Below the pieces are notes generated by a model. The model was given only the letters and a program-made list of their open reading frames with translations. It did not search any database and had not been told where the DNA came from. Position numbers and translations under genes: made by a program. A stretch of DNA of 64,000 nt from Straminergon stramineum (taxonomy: Eukaryota > Streptophyta > Bryopsida > Hypnales > Calliergonaceae), in contig OY987265.1 of NCBI GenBank assembly GCA_963920665.1, positions 8,437,001 to 8,501,000 on the forward strand, read 5' to 3'. Every line of letters begins with the position of its first letter. Positions within the stretch are counted from its first letter, which is position 1. Positions 1-12,759 of this stretch are shown in pieces.

Positions 1-65
1 ATAGACATGTTAGTTGTAAGAGTAGCCATATGTTCTCTTTTGCAATAAACATTGTGTGAAAATGG

Positions 66-300
66 AAGAGTGCTATTATGTAAGCCTAAAATCATAAGCA
101 CATGAGCCTCAAAGACTTTACATCTATATTATAAAAATCTTTCATAGCTAAAGGGTACCTAGATTATAGATACCTATACTATAGGTATTTATACTATAAG
201 CACTGTCAATGGTTGTAGGATATCTACTTACATATGCTTAAGGCTTATATGCTTGCATTTCCATGCTCACATGCTAGCATCATTGTGTGAAAATAAGTAA
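66..300. repeat. Fragment of a terminal-inverted-repeat family (GCTATTATG type)
   Basis: The stretch starting GCTATTATG, followed by a 'cacatgagcc' motif and a run of 'ctatattataaaaatctttcat', matches the arms of the foldback element at 57979-58508. Its right part (the 'caatggttgtag' and 'gcttgcatttccatgctca' motifs) matches the reverse complement of that element's right arm. It therefore looks like a deleted copy in which parts of both arms are joined. No coding capacity is seen. Confidence 0.55.
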
Positions 301-2130
301 ATTGTTTATACAACATTGGATTTGAAAACACCATATACTTCACTAGTACAAAACCCTAATTGAAACAACAACCTAGGAGCATTTGAAACAATATTTGGAG
401 AATTTTGTTTTCAACCATGTAGATTTTAGTTTGAAATCTTTATGAAAGTAGATTATACATTTAAAAATCTATCCCAATTATAGATTTTTAACTTTTAAAA
501 TCTACCAAATGATTATGAAATCTATCTAAATCATACGTTATAGATTGTAAAATCTATCAATTTTATAGTTTTCACATACTTATCCAAATCTATGAATGAC
601 GTTGATTTTATAAAAAAAATTAAATATGCCTTTTTAGTAGACATTCAAAATTATTGAAATCTACTACATTCATAGATCTAATCGTAGAACATGTATGATT
701 CTAAGTCAAAAACCACTTACACTATTTATTTCTCTAACTCATCCCTTGACAATTGTTTCTTCTAAAATCTATCTAATTTGTTGGTTGAAATGACATTTTT
801 TGAAAAAACTAAAAATTCTTGACACTTAAAAAAATTAAAAAATTCTACCAATTGAATCAATTAAATTAGTGTTTGAAATGACATGTTTCAAAATCTACAA
901 ATTTTTCAGTTGAAACAATCTTTTTTTTAAAATGTCATTGGAGTTGGGGGCCACTAAGGTAGGAGGTCCATGAAGCACCCATCTAAGAGCTGAAACTGAA
1001 TTTTGGGGAGGTGAAACTTCTTGAAATATTTTTCAGAAAAGTTTCCTTAAAAGACAAGAGGATTTGACATCTAATGCAAGTCATTTCATATTTTCTGGAG
1101 CTTTCTAGAATTAGTTATGATTTTTTGAAGTTGAAATGGCATAGGGCTCTAGAACTACCTACTTCCTTAGATGTACATTGTTGGTACATCCCTATAAAGA
1201 TGAAAAAATCCCTTGTACAAATAGTATACATTTGAGGAAGTGTGCAGTTTTAGAGCCTAAGCAGATTTTGAGCCTCCTACCTTAGTGTTTTTTTCATACA
1301 AAGAAAATGGACTGTACATAGAAGGATGTGTTGATTGCGTGTGGGAATAGTGACTTCTTGGCTCTTAGAGGGGATCTTCATTCCCCAAGTGATTGTGGCA
1401 TTCATTACCTTGGGCTTGCACTTCATTCCTTGGCATATGACATTTTTTCTATGTAGGACATGAAGAGAATGCCTGGATTTATGGATGGAAGTGTTTAGCA
1501 AGTAACAAAATGCACAATAATTGTTGCCTATGTTGGTCATCCTCTTCAATCTTGACTTGTATATATTGCCATAATTACCTGGGTTTGTGAATATACCTGT
1601 ACCTTATTTCATGCGCTTTAGTGAAATATACTATATTTGATCCAAAATACAAGTACAGACCTGTGTAATGGACTGTAGAATACATCTTGAAGCCCCAACT
1701 TTATTTCCAAAACTTGAACAATTTGCATCTAGAGTACTCAAGGTGCAAAATTCTTAGATCATGCCAATAACCATCCAATATGGTCATTATCCTTGTCGAA
1801 TATAAGTTTCCACTCATTTCAAGTGCTCCCTTGGGCTGGCAATCAGATTTGAGGTTCTCCTATGTAGCAATGAGAGAGAGAGAAAAAAATATATCTGCAC
1901 TCACTCAGGTGACATAAAAGCATGAGAATATGTATAGGTGGGTGTGAGTGTCCTTATGTCTCAACGGCCAAACAGCTTCTGTCACAAGGAACACCAGCTG
2001 CTGGTCCTTCCCCAAGTCTGTACTGTACATGCACAGAAACAAGCACGTTTGACCCTCTTTTTGTTTGTAGAAAGTTATGGATTCAACCAATGAGTGCCAG
2101 TGAATGAATTATTTATACCACCACAAAAAT
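301..2130. other. AT-rich intergenic DNA without recognisable genes
   Basis: Simple AT-rich sequence. The words 'aaaatctat' and 'gaaatct' recur at roughly 400-900, suggesting decayed tandem or dispersed repeat sequence. Open frames are short, start at random and match nothing I recognise. Confidence 0.5.
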
Positions 2131-2179
2131 AGTTGTTGGGAATTGCTGATGGAAGGGGTGACGGTAGTCCCAAATCAGC

Positions 2180-2412
2180 TTCAAACCTTGAACAATGCAG
2201 TGGACGTTTATTGTCCGAAGGATGACAGAGAATCCTTCTATGATACTACCATATGTAAGACAAAGGTGCAAATGTTCATTCTTGGAATTATGTGTGGAAA
2301 AGGAAGGTCTTGTACAATAGTTTGACCTCCAGTGAATGCTTTTGGGGGTTTTTTAGCATATGCTTTTCGTGGTATGTGTAAAGGATGATTGTCATGGTGA
2401 CCAACCAGTGTT
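2180..2412 (-). repeat. Copy 1 of a ~230-bp dispersed repeat
   Basis: Shares ordered blocks with 54660-54890 (opposite strand) and 61050-61281: a 'ggatgacaragaatc' block, a 'tttgacctccartgaat' block and an end reading 'gtgaccaacc/gtcaccagtcc'. The three copies are clearly homologous though diverged. Short frames on both strands are by-products and show no domain. Confidence 0.65.
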
Positions 2413-3149
2413 CGGGAAATTTTTTGAGGTCCTCCAGGTGATTTCCTCCTTCTATGAAAATGAACTATTTTTTTTTCAATGGGCACCAGTTACATCCTTT
2501 GAATCACAAAAAGTACCATTTTATTTCCTCCGATTTCAATTTCTCACCAACAAATTTCCTCCAAATTGAAACTGGCACTAGCTAAATTGCAAAATTTGTA
2601 TAAAATATAGAAAAGAAAATTAAAAATGAAAGTGCTAATTAATATTGCATCTTTAGCATAAATTGAACTTGGCAAAGCCCTTCACCACTTGAAGGCCAAG
2701 GATCCTCCCAACCCATGCAATATGGAGTTGAGGATGGTTATGAAAAGGTTGCATGAAATCAAAAGAGTTTAGGAAGTACTCATTTCACGTTCTTCAAATA
2801 TTTCTTTTGTTGCCCCTATAAGGTACCACTTAGGATTTGCATATAAATGGTGAAACTTAGAAGAATTCTTCCAGAAGACAATGGCCTCATCTATAATGTT
2901 GCCATAGTCTTTGTCAGGTCCTTCCAAGGCCAATCACATGATACTGTCCAAATTGGATGTTGTCATACGATTTCAAAGTTTTTCCTCTAGCAACTTCGAG
3001 AGGTATCCTAAGTTGCTACAAGGTGGTGGTCCACAACTTCGTAAGCTGCAAGCAAATAAGGTTTCTAGTTTTTTTTTTCATTTTTTATTAATGAGAATTT
3101 TATATTGGGTCCTTTGGCACAAGCACAAAGGTTGATATATGGTGGCAAT

Positions 3150-3408
3150 AGACCTTCATTAGCCGGATATTAGCCAATAATTTTTTTGGCAAGGCAGCTG
3201 AAATCCCCCAAATATTTTGAAGAAGCAGTCAAATATCCTCCAAACTTTGGGTGGCACATGTTGATTTCTAGTTCTAAAGATGTCTTCCCGGTTTAGCATC
3301 CCTTAATTTCAAAATGCAACCGTTTTTTTTCCCAAATCCACTAGCTAACTTTGAACTAGTTGCGGATTTTTTCCGATCATTGTGACCAACATGTCCTTTA
3401 AGGGTTAA
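3150..3408 (-). repeat. Repeat ending in inverted TTAACCCTTAAAGG
   Basis: CCTTTAAGGGTTAA at 3395-3408 is preceded by 'tgtgaccaacatg', like the ends of the copies at 54660 and 61281. The inner boundary is unclear, so the left coordinate is approximate. Confidence 0.4.
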
Positions 3409-4253
3409 ATTGGTCCCATATGGCATTGTTTAACTCTAGAAGGATGGGCCCAATGATTCTAGAATAGGTTCAGGGAAATTAGCCAAATATTCATTTTTGG
3501 AAGTTTTTTTTGAATTTAACACTGAGGGCATGAAGAAATTAAGTAGCAACAGAGCAAAATTCATCTAGTTTGGGGATTGCTGGATAGGCCCATGACCACT
3601 AATTTCCAGCCTCATTGTCCATCACTATGTTTGTTGCCATTTTGCAACTAGATACAAATGAAAAAATTATATTTATTTTTCAGAGATGGAATCATATGTT
3701 TTCTACAAGTCATAAAATTTTCAAAGTTTTGGGAATTTTTTTGGAATTCTTGTGAATTTTTTTAGAAAAAAATGAAGAAAATTCATAGGAAATACACATA
3801 TACTCAAAAAATCTGAAATTTTCACCACAAATGGATATTATAGGTATAACATCATAGTATGAACCAAGTTACAATACCATTCTAAAATTAGAAAATCAAC
3901 AAACTATGGTTACAAGCTCAAAGTTCATATTGCTAGAAAATATATTAAAATTTACAAATTTTTCAAGAATTCCAATTGAAACATCATTTTTATGGCTAAA
4001 ATTCACATCAAGAGTAAATAGAAAGAAATGGCCAAAATGCACTACAAGGGGAATCCATGCATTAAGCACCTTCTTCTTTAGAAAAGTTAGTGATACCACA
4101 CTGAGGAAATTTTCAATTGAAATTTTACTCAACTAAAGTCCAAAAAAAATATTGAGATGAAAATTTTTTTTCTTCCATCTTGTAGTCTCAAATGAAATCA
4201 CACAGTGTCCTTCTAGAGGTTATCCCCTAAAGTTTGATGAATAAGTTTGATGA

Positions 4254-4257
<4 letters not shown>

Positions 4258-4292
<35 letters not shown>
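4258..4292. repeat. (TA)n microsatellite
   Basis: An uninterrupted TA dinucleotide run of about 35 bases, followed by AT-only sequence. Confidence 0.95.
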
Positions 4293-4298
<6 letters not shown>

Positions 4299-4300
4299 TA

Positions 4301-6640
4301 TAATATTATTTTTTTGCTATAAATGTTGCAATTTAACACTACTAGAATTTTGCATTAGAGGAAATTTCAGAAACTTTGACTACTTAGATTGAAGGATGTT
4401 AGCATTTAAAGTAAAATAAACACTCTTATTTGTACTAGGTTAACCTTTCTATACTAGGTTTTAAGACTTTGAATCATCAATCTTAAAAAGATTGCATTAT
4501 GGATCCTAATTTTTTAATTTTTTCAAATTCAAATTGAGAGTTGGCGATGAAAAAAATTTGATTCTTATATTTTGAGAAATCATTGAGTATAAGTAGGGAG
4601 AAATGGAAGCAAAACCTAAATTGCTAATATCTCTTAGATGGAATTGACACACATCAATCCTAATGGGGAGACTATTTTAGCAAACAATCTTAACCTTGTG
4701 GACCTTTTGGGGGAGGGGAAGATTGTAAAAATTGAAATCAAACAAAAAATTAATCAAATTGTGTTTTCAAGAAGGTGCTATGATTTTCCACAAAACAAAA
4801 CTCTTCAAATTCTCACATCAATAACATAAATGAAACAAATAAAAGTTCTCCATGTAGATTAAAATATATTATATGATAAACTAAACTTATTCAATTATGT
4901 CATGTATAGTTACCTTAAGTTAAGTGGAGAAGACCATGCATGATGTATGTTTGGTAAATGAATGTGTATATATATATACACACACAAAGGTACATTATAA
5001 GTGCACAAATCCCATTGACTTTTATATATGTACATTTGTTTGTCCCTTATAGATAGAAACATCCACAAATTCTACTTTTACTAGCTCTACGAGATAGGTG
5101 GTCTTAAGGATGATTTTTCTTATGAAGAATGTTTAACTTTCAAGAAAAAACCCAAGGCATTTTATAAATTTTGGGGCCTGAATACAATATTTTATTAATT
5201 TTTGAACTTGAAAGTATAAGAAACCTACTTATCTAGACTCCCCTTAAATTATTAGCCTTAAAACCCAAAATACTTCCACTCTCATTCACTACCTCGAAAA
5301 GGTCTTCAACTCTTATTGGTTGTTCTTGAAACTATGTGACATGTATTTTAAGTGCAATACAAGCTTCTCTTGGACTATGCTCTGCTAAAAAATAATTGGA
5401 TGAATTAGAAAAATAACCTCTTAGGTTCATCTAATGTCCTAGGTCAAACTTCATCAATGTAGCACTTTGTTATATGTGTTTCAATTTTCTTGAATGTTTT
5501 CCACACCTGAAGCATTGATTTAAATTTGTAATATTTTTATAGTATAATTCTTCTAAATATCATGGTAATTACAAAAAAACTTAAACAATAGGAAAATTAA
5601 TAGAAATGATAGTAATGTAGATCATCATGTATGAAAACTGCTTCTTGAAATTATATAAACTTCTTTGATTTGAAGAATGATTTCAACTTTGTATTTTGAG
5701 ATTTAGGATTTTGTGCCATAAAAATTATAATTTTGCAAAATTTTAATGTAGATTATAAATAGGGCTACCAACTCAAGGCTACTCTTTCTTACTAGGCTCA
5801 TTTGCATTTTATATTAACCCTGAAAATGTCAATTTTAAGTGGTGCAATTTTGGTGCCAAAATTTGTGACATACATGAACAAGAAGGTCTAAAATCTAGGA
5901 CAAGTGTGGATTTGTGTTTCAAAATTGGTGTTATGAAAGGTGTCAAACTATTTGAAATTTGTCAAGTTAATGAAATTGATGTCTAAAGGACATTGGTCAT
6001 TGAATCCCACTTAAAAGATTAGGTAGGTTTCTACAAATTCAAATTTAAAAGGCTCTTTTGAAAATTTTGACACAAGGTGAAGGCATGTACCCTTTTGCAT
6101 GAATAACTTTTTTCTTCCAATTGGGCACATGAGTCAAAAGTTATGTTGCCCAAAGTTTTTTGAGTGAGGTGAGCAACTTCAAGGTCAAATGTGCAAGATT
6201 CTACTGTTACTTTTGAAATCTAACAAGTTTGTAACTACCATGCTACAAAATGCAACTATCAAATAAACTATTTGTAGTGCAAAACAAGACTTCTTCTTCT
6301 AAGTTCACATGGTGAAATCTTTCAATCTATGTGGTCAAAATGTCCAATTTTTTTTCCACACATTCCCATGGTATTCAAATACACTTCTATAAAGTCAAAC
6401 TTACTTTAAATTTATTAATTTTCTGACTACCCTATAAAGCAAAAGTTTTTGCATTCAGTTTCTGCTTGAAATGTACCCCTACTCATTTAGGAATTAAGAA
6501 CTATGTAAAAATCATTTCTTGAACAAATAAACAACCGTAATGTGGTTGTTTGAACCTACAGAGTTAAGTTAAGGACAACCCAAGTCTGTTGAAAGAAGTC
6601 AGCTAATAACTGAACTTATTAATTTAGTTTATTCCAGACC
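4301..6640. other. AT-rich intergenic DNA, nothing recognised
   Basis: No open frame above ~65 codons and no recognisable motif. An isolated CACTACTAG at about 4338 resembles a CACTA terminus, but no matching right end was found. Confidence 0.5.
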
Positions 6641-6645
6641 TGTGA

Positions 6646-7093
6646 TTAAGGTAAAACAACCCATTATGGACCAAATGGGGGGTTTGCCCCCTTGTCATTT
6701 CTGAAATTTTCTACTTTTTTTTCCAAAGAAAGTCAAGTGATAGAAATGGCGAGAGCATTTGAAATTATATTTTCTTGACAAAGTGTGAATTTGTTATGAA
6801 TTTTTTAAGTGTTCAGCCCATCACAACCTGTAGACTACCCCCAAACCAACAAAAATTGATCCATAACACTCATCTTACTTACCTATTACAGTCACAATAT
6901 TTTCTAACACAGAAGACTTGAAAAAGGCACTTCTTGCAATGAACTAACACAAAAAAACTGAAAGTTCCTATTGCAGTCACTAATTACTCCATTCCAGTTA
7001 ACTAAAACATTGAATGTGGCCCAAATCTCAAAAATTAAAAGAAAACTGTAATGGGCTCATTCATAAAGTTTTGTAATGGGTTGTTTTACCTTA
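6646..7093. mobile_element. Short TIR element (~450 bp)
   Basis: The left end TAAGGTAAAACAACCCATTA (6647-6666) is repeated in inverted orientation at 7074-7093. There is no coding capacity inside. This is the structure of a non-autonomous DNA transposon (MITE). I found no convincing target-site duplication, so the superfamily is undetermined. Confidence 0.65.
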
Positions 7094-7184
7094 CAGTTCA
7101 AACACACCCTCCACCAACTGTGATAAGTTACAACCACAAGTAAGTTAATAAATCTCTTCTTGAGAGGGCAATAAGTTAAGCTTA

Positions 7185-7595
7185 TAGGGTTCCATGACTA
7201 TCAAAGTGTTGTCTTTAGAGTGGATAGTGAGGAAGGCTGTCTGAGGTAATTAAAATTGGATTCAACAACCCCCCTTTAAGTGAGAAAATTTGTACCCCCC
7301 CTCACTCTTGTATTTTTGAAAATGAAGTTGTTTGACAATCGATATGGGATAATTTGTATCCATTTGACGTATCTGTTTTTCATACCCGTTTTCCATATCT
7401 GTATACATATGATATACGCACGGTATCATAATATTTGTATCGGGATCAACGGCAAGGAAGGGAGTGTTTTTAATTTTTTTCAAAAACGATCAATGGTTAC
7501 TAATTTTTGGGGGGAGAGGGGGGGGGGTTAATTAATTGAGCAGGAAGTGATCTGTCTTTTGAGTGGATAGGGTTCCATGACTATCAAAGTGCTGT
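7185..7595. repeat. Direct repeat flanking a ~350-bp insertion
   Basis: A 25-bp-plus block, 'agggttccatgactatcaa' and onward, occurs at about 7187 and again at about 7569. The neighbouring 'gagtggatag' block is duplicated as well. Between the copies lies a segment whose ends carry C-rich and G-rich tracts (about 7268 and 7508) in inverted orientation. It could be an insertion or a segmental duplication. Confidence 0.5.
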
Positions 7596-7599
7596 GCAA

Positions 7600-10500
7600 C
7601 TCCGTGCAGAAAATTCCTAAGATTATGGGTTGGTGCATCCAGTGAGCTTTCACATGTTTCTCAACCTAACTTAGTTGTACCAACCTGCTAATTGTACAAA
7701 CTGTACAAACTTTGGCAGACACTACATTGCAGTAAAGTATAAGGTTTTAAAATGAAGCTGTTGCACAATATCATTCAACGAAATTGGCTATCTCAACAAC
7801 CAGTTTAATTGACATGAATTAGTGGTTCAAATGCAGACGTAGGAGCTCCCTTGAACACACTAGCCAAGGTCTGTTTTCATTTGGGTCTGTGGAATTGATG
7901 TGAGAGCCACCGCTTAATTTGACAGCCTGACATTCACTGAAACCTTGAATTCCAACCCTCCCAAGCATCTAAGAGAAAACTGTGCCTTCTACAATTCACT
8001 AACTTGAGGGACATTTGCTTTCAGATAAGTTACAACCTTGAATGGATTGTAAATTGAAGGAGGATATTGCATTGTAAGGACATAAGCTTAGTTGTGCTGT
8101 GAGTAGTGTTTTTGACTGTATAAGCTTAGTGAGTGAAATGGCAAGCAGTTCCTGCCTCTTTTGAGGGGATAGTAAATTGACAAGATTATTGGTGCCAAAT
8201 TTTGTGACATTCGTCTTCCCAAAACTCTAAAAAACAAAGGCTTGTATAGACAGATTTATGTTTCAAGCTGTGCACTCTGAAAAGTATGAAAGTCGTGCCA
8301 AAGTTGTGGAATTCTGCCAATTTAATGAAATTGAAGTTTTGGGTTTCAAAGACTGGAGTTCTGTGATTCTGTCAACATAATGGTTTTCAAGGCTAGCTTT
8401 TAGCTCACTACCTAAGATTTATTTCACCATCCAGTCACATTCTGTTCTACTGTGTGCTTTTTGGAGCTTGAATGAAAGAAAATTCATTGCAAGAACAGTT
8501 ATCTTCCCAAATTTGAAGCAGGGCTGTGGTGCACTAGCTCACTTCTGTTGGTGACAAGCATCCTGCTGTGAATATTCAAAGAACATGGATTGATCAGAGG
8601 CTCTGAAGTGGATTGTTTCCTTGCAGTGCAGCGTAGAAACATAAAATTTTGTTACATAGGTGAGATTCAGAGTCAGACTGAGATCAAATTTTGACATTGA
8701 ACTGCACAAAGCTCTCAAAACTGGGACTGTTTCCAAACACCTATGTAGAAAAGCTAATGTTGAGAAATTGATGTCAAGTTCTGATGGTGATCAGTGGCTT
8801 TGTGAAAGTGTGAATACAGTATTTAGTTATGCAATGAAATTACGTTCCATTTGTGTCAAAAAAGAAAAAGAAGAAGTGTGAATGCAGGGTGTCTGATTTT
8901 CTTGGTGGTGAGGTGATGCTCATAATGAACTCCATAGCCTTAGAGAACTGGGAGACTTGATGGAGGAGAATTATACATTCCAACCTTCTAGCGACTGCTG
9001 TGAGCACTGAGCAGCTGGAGAGGACCACAAGAAAAAATGAACTTGGCATTATGAAAGTGAGGTGGATGTGGCAACGAGAGTCAATGGTACATAGTTACAT
9101 ACTATTATATGTCTGGATCCGTGCACCTCAAGTCAATTGCCAGCATGAATAATTAGAGAATCATTGTTGTTTGTGTTTAAGTAGTCTACTGTTAACAACT
9201 CAGATGCACGATCATGATTCTTCTGTCCATTCACATTGTGTAGATTGGATTGGATCAGATCATGGGTACGTTGTTCAGCCTGTTGGAGTGTGTCAATTTG
9301 TAGGTATAGTATAAGTTACAGTACCAATGTTGAAATGGCTTCACATCTGGGGAGTTGTCTCTCAATGACCTGACTGGAATTTTCATCTTCCTTGGGAGAG
9401 ATTAATCCCTGAAGGGCCTGGACCACCACGTTCTGGTTGTGAACAATAGTTTATTGTGTTTTCAGCAAGGATCTCATGTGAATCTGACATTGTATAAGAA
9501 GAGAAGTTTGTATTCTAATGAACACTGACATCATGGTGTAAGTTTCATTGCAATCAGACATGGCAGCTAGGAGATAATGTATTAGAGTTTATACAATCGG
9601 AGGTCTGACTACGTGTACACCAACAGTTTAAATTTAATTTTTTTAAAGAATTTACCTTTTTGTACTGTAAGCAATAGCAACAATGTTGGATGAACTTTTG
9701 ATGAGGTGGCTACTTATATCCATCCTTAGGGGACAATAATTTTAGTAAGCAAATGAATATTAGTAAACTCTAGCTATAGGTAGATTTTGATGAGGAAAGC
9801 AAGGAGGCAACATACTCATCTTCATAGCAGATGTAAGCTAGCAAGAATTGGAAATTTCCAAGTTAATTTTTGGCTTCTGCATGTTTTGACTTATCGAAGT
9901 TTGGTGACAATTTGAAGGAAAGCAATGACAGCCAAGGCAACAAAAGAAGGAATGCTAGAACATGGAAGTAGTGAATGGTTTCAAAGCAAAAATGAAGCAA
10001 TACTTACCAATAACCATTGTTTTGTCATTTCAATAGCAAACTAAAGGCCATCATTTACAAAGAAGATTGTAAGAGTGTAAGTTGACTTGAAAGTTCAAAA
10101 ACTATCTTATGTTATTGTGAAGGGGTTCAATCCTAGAGGTTAAGTCTTGGGAACTTGTGAATTTGATATCATGGTTATTTTGAACATCCCAACTTCAAAG
10201 GTGAGTTTTGTAGATTTATCTATGACATAATTAGTTCTACACTTAGTATATATGTAAGCCTTTTGAGATGGTGTGTGATCTATTCACGAAGTGTTGCTTC
10301 AAGATGTCCAAGTGTATATTTGAAGATTAGTTGTAGATGTCCGGTGACTGAAGCTAGTACTGTGGAAAAAAGATTTCCATAGCATCTATAATATTGGTGT
10401 TAGGAAACCATAGAGACAAATTGTTAAACAACTCATCTATGGTAGTTGAAAAATCAACACTACAATATGATATGCTTGAGTTAGAGTAAAGCAATTCAAA

Positions 10501-10900
10501 ATTTCAAATGAAAAATTTCATATTTTTAAAAAATGATTAGATTCTTTCAATCATTAAAAATATAACAAATAAAAACTAAGCAAATGAAACTTACCATATC
10601 AAGACACCTTCCTAGCTTTGACCTTGTTTGACCAAGCTTACTAGGAAATGAAGTGAGGTAGGTTTGAGTTGTCAGACATTTCCTTTTCCCAAATTGGAAT
10701 GCCCATGCATTAATGTTCATATAAGTTGTTCTTTACTAGTGTTTGGATCATATTTCCATGACATTTTTATGTTGTCGTGAGTGAAGTCAACCAAATAACT
10801 GAAGTAAAAAAATCATTAGATTGATACTATAATATGTAATTGTAGTCATCTTTGAAGATCTATACTTGGCATATTCTAACAACTACTACAAAGTCACACA
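7600..10900. other. Non-coding DNA with a slightly GC-richer part at 7.8-9.6 kb
   Basis: Base composition at about 7800-9600 is less AT-rich than the surroundings, so this could be old genic or 5'/3' untranslated DNA. The best frames (for example + strand 8660-8881, 73 codons) show no domain and no convincing exon structure. Confidence 0.35.
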
Positions 10901-10947
10901 TAAACAGGTTAAGACTTTGAAAAAACTTGATAAGCTAGTTCAATTGC

Positions 10948-11238
10948 TCAAGCAATGACAACATGCAAGTAACTCCGAGAACTATTTAGACATTCATGAC
11001 ACTTCAAGCTGTTTGAAGGAACTATCAATGGTGAAGAGTCCAAATGCATCTTATATAGAAGAATAGGATATTGGGGAAACACTTGTTTGGTTAGTTTCAA
11101 CATTGAGATCCATTGGGTCTTCACTTGCTTCATTATCTTATTGTCCTTCTTTTCCATCAAAGCGACCAACTTTGTGAATTGATGTGTCGATTGAAGAGTG
11201 TTCAAAGGATGTATGAATGAATTGAAGTAGGTCTTCAA
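10948..11238 (-). pseudogene. Possible hAT-type transposase fragment
   Basis: A 96-codon minus-strand frame contains 'KQVKTQWISMLKLTKQV' followed by 'YPILLYKMHLD'. This resembles the 'DVxTRWISML...' stretch in the RNase-H-like core of BED-finger/hAT transposases of plants. Nothing upstream or downstream extends the match in one frame, and neighbouring frames on the minus strand up to about 15.7 kb are full of stops. If the assignment is right, this is a remnant. It could instead be a chance frame. The call rests on one motif. Confidence 0.35.
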
Positions 11239-11408
11239 TATTAGACACTAACTCCATCTTGGATGAAGTTTGAAGTGCCAACTACACCATGTATGATACG
11301 TATTGCTTCCTAGATAGCGAGGGAGCATAAAAAACTTTTGAGTACTGAGTAACTACAGTTCCTAAACATTAGAACACATTTGCTCTATTAGCTTTGAACA
11401 TAATTACT

Positions 11409-12356
11409 TTAACCCCTAAAGGACCAAACAATGTTTTTTGGCAACATAGCGATTTTGGGCAGCTCACTATGGATGGAATTTTTATTTTTTTTGAAATTTT
11501 CACGCAACATGTGCCCGAGGAGTAGCTTTAAGACCCAACAATTTTCATAACTTTTGAATACATGGTGAAAAAGTTATTGTATGATATGTTGTTTTCATTG
11601 CTTGGTGGGCAGACCGGGCAACAAAAAAACTTCTTTAAAAATCACTTTTAAAAAAAATAAAAATTCGAAATTTATTTTCCTGATTTATATATACATGGAA
11701 AGCTTTGAATCATTCCATTTTGATTTATGAGATGAAAGTTATGAAGAGTTTTAGTTGTGGGTAGTTCATGGGTAGTAATGGAATCTCTTCTCTAAAATAA
11801 ACTTTGAAGACCTTTATTTAACTCAATTTTTAATATTTTTGGAAAAAAATAAAAAAGGGAAGTGTAGATTTTTTATTACAACAATTTCACCATTGGGATT
11901 GGCATTTTTCAATTCTATAAATAAATTATTAACAATTTAGTATTTTGAATCATTCTCTACTTCTTTCAACTTACTATTTTTTCCCTGTATATTGTACAAT
12001 TCCAAATGATCTAAAATTTTTCAATCTTGTAGCCAACATGATGTGAAGAATGAATCCAAAGAGTTACAACCATTTTGGACATTTTTTCATAATGATCTGA
12101 CTTTGTGAAGTGCAGCTGCCCAGATTTTCGCAGGGCCCAAAAATGGCTTTTTGTCACTTCAAATGCTAATATCTTGCAATCCAAATGGTGGAAATTTCTG
12201 AAATTTTTTCCGCATCTTTACAAACCAGGGTACTACAAGATCCTATGGTTACATTTGCCCCAAAATGTATTTTTTCTAAAATTTGGTACTTGTACTAGAG
12301 ATGACAGTTTTGGAGCGTTTTTGGTGAAAATATAGTCAAATACCTTTAGGGGTTAA
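11409..12356. repeat. 948-bp repeat bounded by inverted TTAACCCCTAAAGG
   Basis: TTAACCCCTAAAGG at 11409-11422 and its exact reverse complement at 12343-12356 bound an AT-rich non-coding segment. The right 250 bp is homologous to 52670-52914, sharing blocks such as 'agatcctatggtta' / 'agatcttatggtta' and 'gatgacagttttggagcg' / 'aatgatagttttgagtgg'. It behaves like a non-autonomous element family. No target-site duplication was found. Confidence 0.7.
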
Positions 12357-12574
12357 TAGCTATTTCCTAGTAAGTAAGACCTCCACAAGTCTTCAAAGTG
12401 TCAACAATGGCCATTGTCTTGTTGTTTCTACTGCCACCATTGGCACTTTGCAATAACAACAACACCAAAACTTGGAACCATAGTTCTTTGATATAGATAT
12501 AAATGCAAATCCAACTTTGATTACCAAATCTAATCACCCCATTGCATGTAATAAAAAAGAAATGGGCTTCTTTA

Positions 12575-12716
12575 CACTACAAGAAAATGTGGGTATAAAT
12601 GACTTGTCCACAATGACTGCACCAACAACAATGACTTCAAAATGACTATTTTGTAGTCATTGCTATCGGTATAGTCATTGTGGATAAGTCATTTATACCC
12701 CGATTTTCTTGTAGTG
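12575..12716. mobile_element. CACTA-type MITE, 142 bp
   Basis: It begins CACTACAAGAAAAT and ends ATTTTCTTGTAGTG, the classic CACTA (En/Spm) terminus. Inverted arms of about 50 bp contain 'gggtataaatgactt' and 'tccacaatgact'. The element is flanked on both sides by TTA (12572-12574 and 12717-12719), the 3-bp target duplication expected of this superfamily. No coding capacity. Confidence 0.93.
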
Positions 12717-12759
12717 TTAATTTCCTCCATATTGTGATAGATCTAGTTGTGTAAAGTTT

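Noticed and set aside
4338..4350. CACTACTAG start of another CACTA element
   Set aside because: No matching inverted end with a 3-bp flanking repeat nearby.
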